64,000 bases of DNA from Aquibium oceanicum (GCF_001889605.1 NZ_CP018171.1:682001-746000); one strand, 5' to 3'. Counted from the stretch's first letter, positions 1 to 8,956 are shown. The notes: generated by a model not told the origin, from the sequence alone. Numbers and translations are program-made.

Positions 1-222
1 GTTCCAGCGGTCAACGAAATCGACACCCAGGTTGGTGCCGGTACCCTCGATCTCCTCCTGGACGGATCGCATGGACCGCCCGCAGAAGCGGCGGCGGCAT
101 TCCTCGTAGGTTACCGGGAAACCGGCCTGCGTCAGCCATTCGGAGAGCTTGCGGTTGGCCAGCGTCTCGGTGTCGACGAGCACGCCGTCGCAGTCGAAGA
201 TCACCAGGCCGGGTGGCCTCAT
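1..222 (-). CDS. HAD-superfamily phosphatase (partial, 3' part outside window)
   Basis: Only the first 74 codons are in the window; the gene continues past base 1. The N-terminus has the HAD motif [11 protein letters not shown], at residues 10-19. D10 is the expected nucleophile and D12 the general acid/base, followed by a helical cap start. This fits the beta-phosphoglucomutase/phosphoglycolate phosphatase type of hydrolase, which dephosphorylates small cytosolic phosphometabolites; the substrate cannot be told from this fragment. The ATG at 220-222 overlaps the stop codon of dut by 4 bp (ATGA), so it is probably translated coupled to dut. Confidence 0.8.
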   Translation of the reverse strand, partial: MRPPGLVIFDCDGVLVDTETLANRKLSEWLTQAGFPVTYEECRRRFCGRSMRSVQEEIEGTGTNLGVDFVDRWN

Positions 223-674
223 CGGGCGCCCGTCGAGCCGAAGCCGCCCGCGCCGCGCGAGGTCTCCTGCGCCAGCGTGCGCTCCTCGATCGTCGCCTGG
301 AGCACCGGCGCGATAACGAGTTGCGCGATACGCATGCCGCGGGTCACCGCGAAATCCGCGTCGCCTAGGTTTACAAGCAGCACCTGCACCTCGCCGCGAT
401 AGTCGCTGTCGATGGTGCCGGGGGTGTTAAGGCAGGTGATGCCGTGCTTCAGCGCCAGCCCCGAGCGCGGCCGGACCTGGCCCTCGTGGCCAGCGGGGAT
501 CTCGAAGATGAGACCGGTGGGCACGAGCGCACGGCGCCCAGGCAGGATGATGAGATTGCGGTCTTCGGGGATCGCGGCCCTCAGATCCATGCCGGCGGCG
601 CCGGCGGTCTCGTAGGCCGGCAACGGGAGGCCTTGCGAATGCGGCAGGCGGACGATCGGCAGAACGATGGACAT
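219..674 (-). CDS. dut: Deoxyuridine 5'-triphosphate nucleotidohydrolase (dUTPase)
   Basis: Hydrolyses dUTP to dUMP and pyrophosphate, keeping uracil out of DNA and supplying dUMP for thymidylate synthesis. The 151-residue protein is normal length for the homotrimeric family and has all five motifs: AGMDLRA (27-33), [12 protein letters not shown] (68-79), [11 protein letters not shown] (86-96, containing the catalytic Asp), [10 protein letters not shown] (115-124) and the C-terminal [10 protein letters not shown] (140-149), which closes over the active site. The next gene downstream, a HAD phosphatase, overlaps it by 4 bp. Divergent from marR. Confidence 0.97.
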   Translation of the reverse strand: MSIVLPIVRLPHSQGLPLPAYETAGAAGMDLRAAIPEDRNLIILPGRRALVPTGLIFEIPAGHEGQVRPRSGLALKHGITCLNTPGTIDSDYRGEVQVLLVNLGDADFAVTRGMRIAQLVIAPVLQATIEERTLAQETSRGAGGFGSTGAR

Positions 675-734
675 GGCGTCATTTGGCCGGGGGTCCTCCG
701 CGCGTCAATAGCTTCGCGATGGATCGGCGTCCGC

Positions 735-751
735 CATGCATGAAATGCATG
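735..751. promoter_or_regulatory. Inverted repeat CATGCAT-GAA-ATGCATG between dut and marR
   Basis: Two perfect 7-bp arms separated by 3 bp lie in the divergent dut/marR intergenic region, about 50 bp upstream of the TAAGCATGCTTA palindrome. Both share a GCATG/CATGC core, so this may be a second, upstream binding site for the same MarR-family protein. Binding is inferred from symmetry only. Confidence 0.4.
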
Positions 752-793
752 TCTTGCCTGTGCCGCCGGCATGGCTCCCCAGTGGTAACTATC

Positions 794-822
794 TTGAAAG
801 GTAAGCATGCTTATTATATATG
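794..822 (+). promoter_or_regulatory. Candidate marR-emrAB promoter with embedded operator palindrome
   Basis: A -35-like TTGAAA (794-799) is followed 17 bp later by a -10-like TATATG (817-822). Between them is a perfect 12-bp palindrome, TAAGCATGCTTA (802-813), placed as expected for an autorepressing MarR operator. The predicted start of transcription falls at about 829, which is itself an in-frame ATG, so the mRNA may be leaderless. Sequence prediction only. Confidence 0.5.
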
Positions 823-828
823 GCGCTC

Positions 829-1341
829 ATGAAAAACACTGACGGTACGGAAAGGCTCGGGTTCCTGATCCACGACGCGGCGCGCCTGTTGCGCAAGCGC
901 TTCGAGGTGCGGGCGGCCGGCTATGGACTCTCTGCGGCCCAGTGGCGGCTACTGTTTCGTCTCGTCAAGGAAGAGGGCATGGCCCAGGCACGGCTCGCGG
1001 AACTGCTCGAGATCGAGCCCATCAGCGTTTCGCGCCTGCTCGACAGGATGGAAGAAGGCGGCTGGATCGAGCGCCGCCCGTCGCCGTCCGACCGCCGCGT
1101 GCGCGTGGTCTATCCGACGGGCAAGGCCCGCACGACCTTCGGCGCCGTGAAGGAGGTCGCCGGGACGATCTATCAGGAGGCGCTGGACGGAATGTCTTCG
1201 GCCGAAAGGAGCGCGTTGCTGCGCGGGCTGGAGACGATCCTCGCCAACCTGGCCGAGGGAGAGCCGGCGCGGTGCGAACAGGGTCCGGCCGCCAAGGTCG
1301 ACGAGCGGGTGCCGGAAGCAGTGGAAGGTACGAACGGATGA
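829..1341 (+). CDS. MarR-family transcriptional regulator
   Basis: Winged-helix regulator, 170 residues from the ATG at 829 (an in-frame ATG at 820 overlaps the predicted -10 element and would give 173). The winged helix covers roughly residues 35-105, with the recognition-helix region around EPISVSRLLDRMEEGGWIER and the wing SPSDRRVRVVYPT. It is the first gene of an EmrR-like regulator/exporter operon and overlaps emrA by 4 bp (ATGA). The usual role of such proteins is to repress their own operon until a phenolic or drug-like ligand binds. The palindrome at 802-813 is the likely operator. No Shine-Dalgarno sequence is visible before either start. Confidence 0.9.
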   Translation: MKNTDGTERLGFLIHDAARLLRKRFEVRAAGYGLSAAQWRLLFRLVKEEGMAQARLAELLEIEPISVSRLLDRMEEGGWIERRPSPSDRRVRVVYPTGKARTTFGAVKEVAGTIYQEALDGMSSAERSALLRGLETILANLAEGEPARCEQGPAAKVDERVPEAVEGTNG

Positions 1342-2498
1342 ATGCCAGGACGAAGGCCGACGAGACGGCGGAAGAGATCGCGCTGAAGATGGACGAGGCC
1401 ACCGCGCCGCAGCCGCCCGAAGCACCCGCTCCGAAGAAGAGGCGGCGCGGACTGCGCCCTCTCCTGATGATCGCTGTGCCCGCCGCGCTCCTGGTGGGCG
1501 GCGGATACGTCTGGGTCACCGGCGGCCGCTATGAGGAGACGGAGAACGCCAACCTGCGCCAGGCGCGCATTTCGGTGACGGCCGAGGTGTCCGGCCGCGT
1601 CACCGAGGCCGACATTTCGGAGAACGAACACGTCAAGGCCGGCGACGTGCTCTTCGAGATCGATCCCGAACCCTACCGCATCGCGCTGGCGCAGGCGGAT
1701 GCCGCCCTCGCGGCGGCGCGGCTCGAGGTCGCGCAGTTGCGCGCCGGATACCAGAAGTCGCTCGCCGAGGCGGAGGTGGCCGGCGACGAGGTGGATTACC
1801 TGCAAAGCGAATTGCAGCGCCAGGAATCGCTTACCGACAAGGGCATCGGCACGAAGTCGGCACTCGATTCGGCGCGTCACGACCTCGCCAAGGCAAAGGA
1901 ACAATTTGCCGTCGCCCAGCAGGGGATAGCCAGCGCCAAGGCCGCGCTCGCGGGCAATCCGGACATCGAGACGGACGAGCATCCCGCAGTGATGGCCGCG
2001 CTGGCCGCGCGCGAGAACGCACAATGGAAGCTCGGCCTGACCAGGGTGGTCGCGCCCGGCGACGGCGTCATCGCGCAGGCCTCGTCCTTCAAGGTGGGCC
2101 AGATGGTTTCGGCCGGGTCGCCGCTTTTCACCTTGGTCGAGACCGGCGACTCCTGGGTCGACGCCAACTTCAAGGAAACCCAGCTGACCCACATGAAGCC
2201 GGGCCAGAAGGCAGAGGTCTGGATTGACGCGTACCCGGATCATGCCCTGGAAGCGACCATCGATTCGATCGGCGCAGGCACGGGCGCGGAGTTCTCGCTG
2301 CTTCCCGCGCAGAACGCCACCGGCAACTGGGTAAAGGTGACCCAGCGAATCCCTGTCCGCCTCCGCCTCGAAGCGGATGACGATTTGGCCGGTGCGCTTC
2401 GCACAGGAATGAGCGCAACCGTGGAGGTCGACACCGGCAAGGCACGCGGCCTGCCGGACTTCGCCTCCCTTTTCGGCAGCGCGATCGCAGCCGAGTAG
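1338..2498 (+). CDS. emrA: EmrA/HlyD-family membrane fusion protein of a drug exporter
   Basis: Periplasmic adaptor that links an inner-membrane MFS pump to the outer membrane. Starting at the ATG that overlaps the marR stop (ATGA), it has 386 residues. A cytoplasmic tail with a basic KKRRRG stretch precedes one transmembrane helix (about 41-60). The biotinyl-lipoyl half-motif ISVTAEVSGRVTEADI follows, then a long alpha-helical hairpin (about 115-215), a second lipoyl half (VVAPGDGVIAQASSFKVGQM) and a beta-barrel region. The open reading frame extends upstream through the marR gene in another frame, but that extension is not coding. Next gene downstream: emrB. Confidence 0.92.
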   Translation: MNARTKADETAEEIALKMDEATAPQPPEAPAPKKRRRGLRPLLMIAVPAALLVGGGYVWVTGGRYEETENANLRQARISVTAEVSGRVTEADISENEHVKAGDVLFEIDPEPYRIALAQADAALAAARLEVAQLRAGYQKSLAEAEVAGDEVDYLQSELQRQESLTDKGIGTKSALDSARHDLAKAKEQFAVAQQGIASAKAALAGNPDIETDEHPAVMAALAARENAQWKLGLTRVVAPGDGVIAQASSFKVGQMVSAGSPLFTLVETGDSWVDANFKETQLTHMKPGQKAEVWIDAYPDHALEATIDSIGAGTGAEFSLLPAQNATGNWVKVTQRIPVRLRLEADDDLAGALRTGMSATVEVDTGKARGLPDFASLFGSAIAAE

Positions 2499-2537
2499 CG
2501 CCGTTTCCCGCCCCGCAAGGGAGGGAACAAGGGCAAG

Positions 2538-4067
2538 ATGGCGATGGAAAACTCCGACACAGCGGTTCCGCATCGCGGGCTGATCACCGTATCGATCATG
2601 CTCGCCACGATCATGCAGGTGCTCGACACCACGATCGCCAACGTCGCGCTGCCGACGATGACGGGCGATCTCGGCGCGAGCCAGGACACCATCACCTGGG
2701 TGCTGACGTCCTATATCGTGGCCGCCGCGATCATGACGCCGGTGACCGGCTGGCTCTCCGACCGGATCGGCCGGCGTGAACTCTTCCTCGTCTCGATCGT
2801 CGGCTTCACCGTCTCCTCCATGGCCTGCGGCCTGGCCTGGAACCTGGAATCGATGGTCCTGTTCCGGGTCACGCAAGGCCTTTTCGGCGCCGCGATCGTG
2901 CCGCTCTCGCAGACCTTCCTGCTCGACATCAATCCCAAGGAACGTCACGGATCGGCTATGGCGATGTGGGGCGCCGGCATCATGGTCGGCCCCATCATCG
3001 GACCGACGCTTGGCGGCTGGCTGACCGAGACGCTGGACTGGCGCTGGGTCTTCTTCATCAACCTTCCGGTCGGCATCGTCGCCTTCCTCGGCTGTACCGC
3101 CTATCTGCCGCGCATCGCCAAGCGCCTTCGCGGGTTCGACTTCTTCGGCTTCGCCATGCTTTCGCTGGGCGTCGGCGCGCTGCAACTCATGCTGGACCGC
3201 GGCGGGGAGGTGGACTGGTTCTCGGCCGTCGAGATCTGGATTGAGCTCGGCCTGTCTATCACCGGGTTCTGGATCTTCGCGGTCCATCTGCTGACCGGCA
3301 ACGAGACCTTCATCGATCCGGCGATCTTCCGCGACCGCAACTTCGTCACGGGCCTCGTCTTCATCTTCATCGTCGGCATCATCCTGCTCGCCAGCCTGGC
3401 GCTGCTGCCGCCGATGCTGTCGCGCCTGTTCGGCCATTCGACCATCCGTACGGGTCTGGTCATGGCACCGCGCGGGGTGGGCACGATGATTTCCATGATC
3501 CTCGTCGGACGGTTGGTGCGGATGGTGGACGCACGGATGCTGGTGGTCGCCGGCCTGGCGCTGACGGCGTGGTCGCTATACGACATGACGGGCTTCTCGC
3601 CGCAGATGGACGACCGGCTCATCATCGTCTCGGGCATCATCCAGGGCCTCGGCCTCGGCCTGGTTTTCGTGCCCCTGTCGACCGTCGCCTTCGCCACGCT
3701 CGAGCCGCGATTCCGAACCGATGCCGCGAGCCTGTTCAGCCTCGTGCGCAACATCGGCTCGTCGATCGGCATCTCCATCGTTACCGTCATGCTCACCCGG
3801 AACATGCAGGTGAACCACGCGGAGCTGTCGGCCTTCATCAATCCGTTCAATCCGGCGCTGCGCGCGATCTCTCCGGGCGCCGCCAGCGGCGATCCGACTG
3901 CGCTGTCGCAGATCGACCAGCTGGTGAACGCCCAGGCGCTGATGATCTCCTACATCAACGATTTCAAGCTGATGATGATCGTCACCCTGTGCGCCATCCC
4001 GCTGGCGCTGCTCCTGCGCAAGCCGAGCGCGGCGCCCGCAGCGCCGGCCGCCGCCCACATGGATTGA
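2538..4067 (+). CDS. emrB: DHA2-family MFS multidrug efflux pump (EmrB-like)
   Basis: Proton-driven inner-membrane antiporter of the 14-helix DHA2 family, 509 residues. Diagnostic pieces are LDTTIANVALPT (29-40) in helix 1, motif A GWLSDRIGRR (71-80), antiporter motif C around GIMVGPIIGPTLGG (147-160) and WRWVFFINLPVG (168-179). It lies 39 bp behind emrA with a GGGAGG-type ribosome site. Together with EmrA and an outer-membrane channel encoded elsewhere it should expel hydrophobic toxicants. The substrate is unknown. It ends 5 bp from the convergent halogenase gene. Confidence 0.93.
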   Translation: MAMENSDTAVPHRGLITVSIMLATIMQVLDTTIANVALPTMTGDLGASQDTITWVLTSYIVAAAIMTPVTGWLSDRIGRRELFLVSIVGFTVSSMACGLAWNLESMVLFRVTQGLFGAAIVPLSQTFLLDINPKERHGSAMAMWGAGIMVGPIIGPTLGGWLTETLDWRWVFFINLPVGIVAFLGCTAYLPRIAKRLRGFDFFGFAMLSLGVGALQLMLDRGGEVDWFSAVEIWIELGLSITGFWIFAVHLLTGNETFIDPAIFRDRNFVTGLVFIFIVGIILLASLALLPPMLSRLFGHSTIRTGLVMAPRGVGTMISMILVGRLVRMVDARMLVVAGLALTAWSLYDMTGFSPQMDDRLIIVSGIIQGLGLGLVFVPLSTVAFATLEPRFRTDAASLFSLVRNIGSSIGISIVTVMLTRNMQVNHAELSAFINPFNPALRAISPGAASGDPTALSQIDQLVNAQALMISYINDFKLMMIVTLCAIPLALLLRKPSAAPAAPAAAHMD

Positions 4068-4072
4068 TCCGG

Positions 4073-5638
4073 CTACTGTAGCGCGCCGGCCGGTTTGCCC
4101 TGTGCGAGGAGATCCAGATAGCGGCGGTGCCCAAGGCACTTGGTCGCCGCCTTCTTGTACTCCCGCCCCTGTTCCTCGATCGCCTTGCGGGCGTGCGCGC
4201 GCAGCGCCGGCTTGGCCGCCATCTCCGCGTTCGCGGCCTTGCGGCAGAGATGGCCCAAACCATCCAGCACCGGATAGTAAAGCTGTTCCGCCAAGTGCGG
4301 GAGGTTGTCGGGCAAGGGCATGAAGTCCGCCCGCTTCGGCATCTCCCTCGACCAGCGCTGCAGCCGTTCGCGCGTCACCTCGTTGAGGCAGTTCTGGTGG
4401 ACGTGTTTCCAGAATGGCTCCTCGCGTTCGCCGGCGTAGTGGATGTTGATGAAGTCGCGGAAGTCGTTGAGCTGTCGCTCGGCCACGCCGTTGAACATGC
4501 CGCGGACACGCTCGTCCGCCGAGGTCGCCCTGGCCATGAAACGGCGCGTGAACAGGAACAGCTGCACGACCGTTCCGTGGATCGACGTGGCCTCAAGCGG
4601 CTCGAGGAAGCTCGATGACAGACCCAGGGCAAGGCAGTTCCCGATCCAGTTCCGGTCGAGGCGCCCGCTGTCGAACCGCAGGTCCGCACGCGGCTCGATC
4701 TTGCGCCCCAGCGCCCGCTCGATCTCGGCATGCGCTTCCTCCGGCGTCCGGAAATGGTCGGAATAGACGTAGCCGCAGCCGATCCGGTCCTGCGTCGGGA
4801 TCGACCACAGCCAGCCCGCTTCCTGTGCCCAGGCCAGCGTGAAGGGAGAGATCTCCGCGCCTTCCTCGTGTTCGAGCCAGAAGGGCATGGCGCGGTTCAC
4901 CGGCAGCGTCGACTGATAGGAAATCCACTGCGCGCCCATCTCGCCGCGGATGAGCTTGCGGCGGAAGCCGGTGCAGTCGATGAAGAAATCGCCGGCAACC
5001 TCCCGATCCTCGTCGAGCAGCAGCGCCTCGATGTCACCGGTCTCCGGGTTCTTGCGGGCGCCGAGCACCTCAGCGTCGACCTGAGCAATGCCCTTCGCCT
5101 TGTCGCGCAGGAAAGCTCCGACCTTGGCCTGGTCGAAATGGTAGGCATAGAGGAACGGCGACGCCGAGACGAATTCGCCGTCGATCAACCCGTAGGGGCT
5201 GCGGCCTCGCCGCATGAGTTCGCCGAAGAGGTGGATGTCGGCAAGCCGGATGTTCTTGGCGACGGCGTACACGTCGAGCGCGCAGAATTGCTCGTCCGGC
5301 CGGAAGTCGGGGCGGGCGGCCAGCGCATTCGGATCGTCGATCGGGCCGTCATAGTGGTGGCCCTTGCGCAGCCAGTCCTTGTGCCGGATGCCGAACTTGA
5401 TCGTGGCGCCGGTGCTGCGGATGAATTCCGCCTCGTCAATTTCGAGCAGATCGAGAAGCTGGCGAAAGACTCCGGTGGTGCCCTCGCCGACGCCGATGGT
5501 CGGGATGCGGCTCGATTCGACGACGGTCACGTCGACCGCGAGCCCGGCGTTGTCCGCCTGCCGTTTCAGCATGTGCGCGGCGAGCCATCCGGCCGTTCCG
5601 CCGCCCACAACGACGTAATGCGTCCGCGATTTGTTCAT
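4073..5638 (-). CDS. Flavin-dependent (tryptophan-type) halogenase
   Basis: A 521-residue protein of the tryptophan 7-halogenase family, which uses FADH2, O2 and chloride or bromide to halogenate an aromatic substrate through a lysine-bound hypohalous acid. Visible landmarks: the FAD dinucleotide motif GGGTAGW (12-18), an IKFG segment with K81 at the place of the catalytic lysine, the family signature WLWSIP (276-281) and a FLEPLEA segment (344-350) with the expected active-site glutamate. The length fits known members. No flavin reductase, NRPS or PKS gene is nearby, and the substrate is unknown: free tryptophan, another indole or a pyrrole are all possible. The EmrAB exporter lies convergently beside it. 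The ATG follows a ribosome site held in a hairpin loop (5641-5660). Confidence 0.9.
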   Translation of the reverse strand: MNKSRTHYVVVGGGTAGWLAAHMLKRQADNAGLAVDVTVVESSRIPTIGVGEGTTGVFRQLLDLLEIDEAEFIRSTGATIKFGIRHKDWLRKGHHYDGPIDDPNALAARPDFRPDEQFCALDVYAVAKNIRLADIHLFGELMRRGRSPYGLIDGEFVSASPFLYAYHFDQAKVGAFLRDKAKGIAQVDAEVLGARKNPETGDIEALLLDEDREVAGDFFIDCTGFRRKLIRGEMGAQWISYQSTLPVNRAMPFWLEHEEGAEISPFTLAWAQEAGWLWSIPTQDRIGCGYVYSDHFRTPEEAHAEIERALGRKIEPRADLRFDSGRLDRNWIGNCLALGLSSSFLEPLEATSIHGTVVQLFLFTRRFMARATSADERVRGMFNGVAERQLNDFRDFINIHYAGEREEPFWKHVHQNCLNEVTRERLQRWSREMPKRADFMPLPDNLPHLAEQLYYPVLDGLGHLCRKAANAEMAAKPALRAHARKAIEEQGREYKKAATKCLGHRRYLDLLAQGKPAGALQ

Positions 5639-5640
5639 GT

Positions 5641-5660
5641 GTTAGCCCCTCCCGGCTAAC
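5641..5660 (-). promoter_or_regulatory. Hairpin presenting the halogenase ribosome-binding site
   Basis: On the minus strand the 20 bases before the halogenase start read GTTAGCC-GGGAGG-GGCTAAC. A perfect 7-bp stem has the Shine-Dalgarno sequence GGGAGG as its six-base loop, ending 2 bases before the ATG. As RNA this could modulate ribosome access; as DNA it is a near-symmetric site where a protein could bind. Which of the two applies cannot be decided here. Confidence 0.55.
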
Positions 5661-5870
5661 AAAAGAGCAGAAGATAGGGGGACTAGCAACCTGTCGTCAT
5701 AATACCGTTTGGTAACGATAAGGCGGGTTGCGAACGATGGCACGGCCGCGCGCTGCCGGCGCAACGATGCCGCGATGTCGCGGGATCGAAAGCTTCCGGA
5801 ACCGTACGTTTGGATGTATGGGAAAGACGAGGCGGACGGCGGGACAGCCGCCAGGAGGGGATGGATCGCC

Positions 5871-6602
5871 ATGCCGGGACCGCGTTTACAGGCCTCGACG
5901 TCGAGCGGGATGAAAGGGAAGGCCGGCTGGTGCGCCGCCCTTCTGGTGTCGATCGGTTTTCCCTGCACGTCCGCGATTGCCGCGGACTGCAAGAGCTCTC
6001 CCGCCCCGCAGGTCGACTGGCAGGACTGTAACAAGAGCAACATCGTGGTGAGAGGGGCAGCCCTCGCGGGCGCGACGCTCGCCGGCGCCGATTTCACCCT
6101 GACCGATCTCCGCGACGCGGACCTGCGGAAGGCCGACCTCCAGAAGGCGACGCTGGTGCGTTCCTCGCTCGCCGGAGCCAACGCGGCGGGCGCGAACTTC
6201 GGACGGGCGGAAGCCTACCGGACGAGCTTCTCCGGCATGCAGGGCGACGGGGCGTCCTTTGCCAGCGCGGAACTCCAACGCGCCGATTTCTCCGGTGCGA
6301 ACCTGGCCGGTGCGAATTTCGAGAAGGCGGAACTCGGACGCGCCAGCTTCGAAAAGAGCCGTCTGGAAGGCGCGCGCTTCACGCTGGCCAACCTCTCGCG
6401 CGCCAGCTTCGTCGGTGCCGAGATCGGCGGCGCCGTCGATTTCGAGAATGCCTTCCTGTACCTGACCCGCATCGAAGGCGTCGATCTCTCGTCCGCCACC
6501 GGCCTGGCACAGGCGCAGGTCGATCTCACCTGCGGCGACAGCGATACGAAGCTTCCAGCCGGACTTTCGCCTTCCGCGTCATGGCCCTGCAAATTCGACT
6601 GA
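5871..6602 (+). CDS. Exported pentapeptide-repeat protein
   Basis: A 243-residue protein from the ATG at 5871, chosen because AGGAGG (5853-5858) precedes it and a signal peptide follows. The hydrophobic stretch AALLVSIGFPCTSAIA is followed by a likely cleavage before ADC, so the mature protein should be periplasmic. The rest is about 30 tandem A(D/N/S)LXX or A(D/S)FXX pentapeptides (for example GADFTLTDLRDADLRKADLQKA), which fold as a right-handed beta-helix. The function of exported members is generally unknown. Divergent from the halogenase gene with 232 bp between them, so a regulatory link is possible but unproven. Longer upstream starts (TTG 5709, ATG 5775) exist. Confidence 0.8.
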   Translation: MPGPRLQASTSSGMKGKAGWCAALLVSIGFPCTSAIAADCKSSPAPQVDWQDCNKSNIVVRGAALAGATLAGADFTLTDLRDADLRKADLQKATLVRSSLAGANAAGANFGRAEAYRTSFSGMQGDGASFASAELQRADFSGANLAGANFEKAELGRASFEKSRLEGARFTLANLSRASFVGAEIGGAVDFENAFLYLTRIEGVDLSSATGLAQAQVDLTCGDSDTKLPAGLSPSASWPCKFD

Positions 6603-6653
6603 CCTCCCGGCCGCGCTCCAGCCGACTCGAATGATGCCCCGCCAAATTCGCGT

Positions 6654-6682
6654 TCGACAGTCCTTTTCCGCCCCGCTATAAG
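6654..6682 (+). promoter_or_regulatory. Candidate promoter of prfC
   Basis: TCGACA (6654-6659), 17 bp, then TATAAG (6677-6682), about 20 bp before the prfC start. The spacing and hexamers fit a housekeeping sigma-70 promoter. Confidence 0.45.
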
Positions 6683-6708
6683 CCCGCGGTTCAAAGGACA
6701 TCGTGGAC

Positions 6709-8298
6709 ATGACGGAAGCCATCGAAAAGGCGGTCGCGCGCCGCCGCACCTTCGCGATCATCTCGCATCCGGACGCGGGCAAGACGACGCTCACGGAAAA
6801 GCTGCTGCTGTTCGGCGGCGCGATCCAGCTCGCCGGCGAGGTGAAAGCCAAAAAGGACAAGATCCAGACCCGGTCGGACTGGATGAAGATCGAGCGCGAG
6901 CGCGGCATCTCGGTCGTCACCTCTGTGATGACTTTCGAATATGGCGACCATGTCTTCAACCTTCTGGATACGCCCGGCCACGAGGATTTCGCCGACGACA
7001 CCTACCGCACGCTGACCGCCGTCGATTCGGCGGTCATGGTGATCGACGCCGCCAAGGGCATCGAGCCGCGCACGCTGAAGCTGTTCGAGGTCTGCCGGCT
7101 GCGCGATATCCCGATCGTTACCTTCGTCAACAAGATGGACCGCGAGACGCGCGATCCGTTCGAGATCCTGGACGAAGTCGAGGAGAAGCTGGCGCTGGAT
7201 ACCGCGCCGGTGACCTGGCCGATCGGCCGCGGACGGAGCTTCGGCGGCACCTATCATCTCGCCGACAACGCCATTCGCCGCGGCGATGCCGACAAGGAAT
7301 GGATCAAGGTCAATGGGCCGCAGTCGGAGCAGGTGTCGGGTAGCCTGCCCGCCAACGAGCGCGACGCTTTCGTCGAGGAAATGGAGCTTGCGCGCGAGGC
7401 GTGCCGGCCCTTCGATCTTTCCGCCTTCCGCGACGGGCACCTGACGCCGGTGTTCTTCGGCTCGGCGCTGAGGAACTTTGGCGTGCGGGACCTGATCGAG
7501 GCGCTCGGCGCCTGGGCTCCGAGCCCGCGCGACCAGGAGGCCGACACCCGCACGATCCATGCGACGGAGGACAAGATGACCTCCTTCGTCTTCAAGATCC
7601 AGGCCAACATGGACCCCAACCACCGTGACCGCATCGCCTTCGTACGGGTCTGCTCGGGCAAGCTGGAGCGCGGCATGAAGGCCAAGCTCGTGCGCACGGG
7701 CAAGCCGATGAGCCTGTCGGCGCCGCAGTTCTTCTTCGCCCGCACGCGCGTCACAGCGGATGAGGCTTTTGCCGGAGACGTCGTGGGCATCCCCAACCAC
7801 GGCACGCTGCGGATCGGGGACACGCTGACGGAGGGGGAGGAACTCCTGTTCCGGGGCGTCCCGAACTTTGCGCCCGAAATCCTGCGGCGCGTCCGGCTCG
7901 GCGACCCGATGAAGGCCAAGAAGCTGAAGGAGGCGCTGCAGCAGATGGCCGAGGAAGGGGTCGTCCAGCTCTTCACGCCCGAGGACGGCTCGCCGGCGAT
8001 CGTCGGCGTCGTCGGCGCGCTGCAGCTCGATGTGCTCAAGGAACGGCTCAACGCAGAATATGGCCTGCCGGTCGATTTCGAGACGGCGCGCTTTTCGGTC
8101 TGCCGGTGGATCACGGCGGATTCGGCAAACGAGCTCGATCGTTTCGTCGAAGCCCACCGCGGCGATATCGCCCGCGACCTGGACGACGATCCCGTTTTCC
8201 TGGCGCCGCACGAGTTTGGGCTGAACTACGAGGCGGAACGCTGGAAGCAGATCCGCTTCGCCGCGATCAAGGATTATCAGGTGCGCGAGGCGGCATAG
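6709..8298 (+). CDS. prfC: Peptide chain release factor 3 (RF3)
   Basis: Translational GTPase that recycles RF1 and RF2 from the ribosome after peptide release. About 529 residues, the standard length. The G1 motif SHPDAGKTT lies near residues 19-27, the G3 DTPGHEDF near 87-94 and the G4 NKMD near 141-144. The switch region [10 protein letters not shown] and the RF3-specific ending ([14 protein letters not shown]) are also present. ATG 6709 lies 10 bp after AAGGA; a GTG two codons earlier (6703) is also possible. It is followed 25 bp later by mobA on the same strand. Confidence 0.97.
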   Translation: MTEAIEKAVARRRTFAIISHPDAGKTTLTEKLLLFGGAIQLAGEVKAKKDKIQTRSDWMKIERERGISVVTSVMTFEYGDHVFNLLDTPGHEDFADDTYRTLTAVDSAVMVIDAAKGIEPRTLKLFEVCRLRDIPIVTFVNKMDRETRDPFEILDEVEEKLALDTAPVTWPIGRGRSFGGTYHLADNAIRRGDADKEWIKVNGPQSEQVSGSLPANERDAFVEEMELAREACRPFDLSAFRDGHLTPVFFGSALRNFGVRDLIEALGAWAPSPRDQEADTRTIHATEDKMTSFVFKIQANMDPNHRDRIAFVRVCSGKLERGMKAKLVRTGKPMSLSAPQFFFARTRVTADEAFAGDVVGIPNHGTLRIGDTLTEGEELLFRGVPNFAPEILRRVRLGDPMKAKKLKEALQQMAEEGVVQLFTPEDGSPAIVGVVGALQLDVLKERLNAEYGLPVDFETARFSVCRWITADSANELDRFVEAHRGDIARDLDDDPVFLAPHEFGLNYEAERWKQIRFAAIKDYQVREAA

Positions 8299-8323
8299 GC
8301 CGGACGCGGCCGGGAGGCTCGGC

Positions 8324-8956
8324 ATGAAGAGCGACGTATCGAGCCCGGTTCTCGGCGTCATCCTCGCCGGGGGGCTCGGGCGCCGCATGGGGGGAGGCGA
8401 CAAGCCGCTGCGCGTGCTTGCCGACCGCGTCATTCTCGACCGCGTCGTGGAGCGGTTCGCGCCGCAGTGCGATGCGCTTGTGCTCAACGCCAATGGCGAC
8501 CCGGCCCGCTTCGCATCGTACGGGCTGCCGATAATCGCCGACGGCGTCGAAGGCTTCGCGGGGCCGCTGGCGGGGATTCTAGCGGGGCTGGAGCATGCCG
8601 CCGAGCGATTTCCCGGCGCTGAAACGGTCGCGACCGTTCCGGGCGATTGCCCCTTCTTGCCGCGAGATCTCGTCGTGAGGCTCGAGGAGGCGCGGGTGCG
8701 CGAATATGCCGACATCGCCATCGCCGCCTCGGGTGGCCGCCATCATCCCGTGGTGGGACTCTGGCCCGCGTCTTTGAAGGCTGATCTGCGCCGTGCGCTT
8801 GTCGAAGAGGATGTCCGCAAGGTCGAGCGCTTCGCTTCCCGCTACAGGATCGCGACCGTGGCCTGGCCGGCCGAGCCGCTCGATCCCTTCTTCAACGTGA
8901 ACACGCCGGACGATCTCATCGAGGCCGAACGCCTGGTTTCGTTGCTGGAAGACTGA
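8324..8956 (+). CDS. mobA: Molybdenum cofactor guanylyltransferase MobA
   Basis: Transfers GMP from GTP to molybdopterin-Mo to make the bis-MGD precursor used by DMSO-reductase-family enzymes. It has the nucleotidyltransferase signature [14 protein letters not shown] (14-27), a GDCPFL metal-binding segment near residue 107 and a C-terminal [10 protein letters not shown] block typical of MobA. At 210 residues it is full length. A GGGAGG ribosome site precedes ATG 8324. No other moa/mob gene is near. Confidence 0.93.
   Translation: MKSDVSSPVLGVILAGGLGRRMGGGDKPLRVLADRVILDRVVERFAPQCDALVLNANGDPARFASYGLPIIADGVEGFAGPLAGILAGLEHAAERFPGAETVATVPGDCPFLPRDLVVRLEEARVREYADIAIAASGGRHHPVVGLWPASLKADLRRALVEEDVRKVERFASRYRIATVAWPAEPLDPFFNVNTPDDLIEAERLVSLLED

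Noticed and set aside
1173..3437. 754-residue open frame opposite marR-emrAB
   Set aside because: Shadow frame of high-GC coding sequence; no recognisable domain, and the plus-strand genes are unmistakable.
5702..5718. TACC-GTTT-GGTA repeat as a LacI-type operator between halogenase and pentapeptide genes
   Set aside because: Arms of only four bases and no LacI-family gene nearby; too weak to call.
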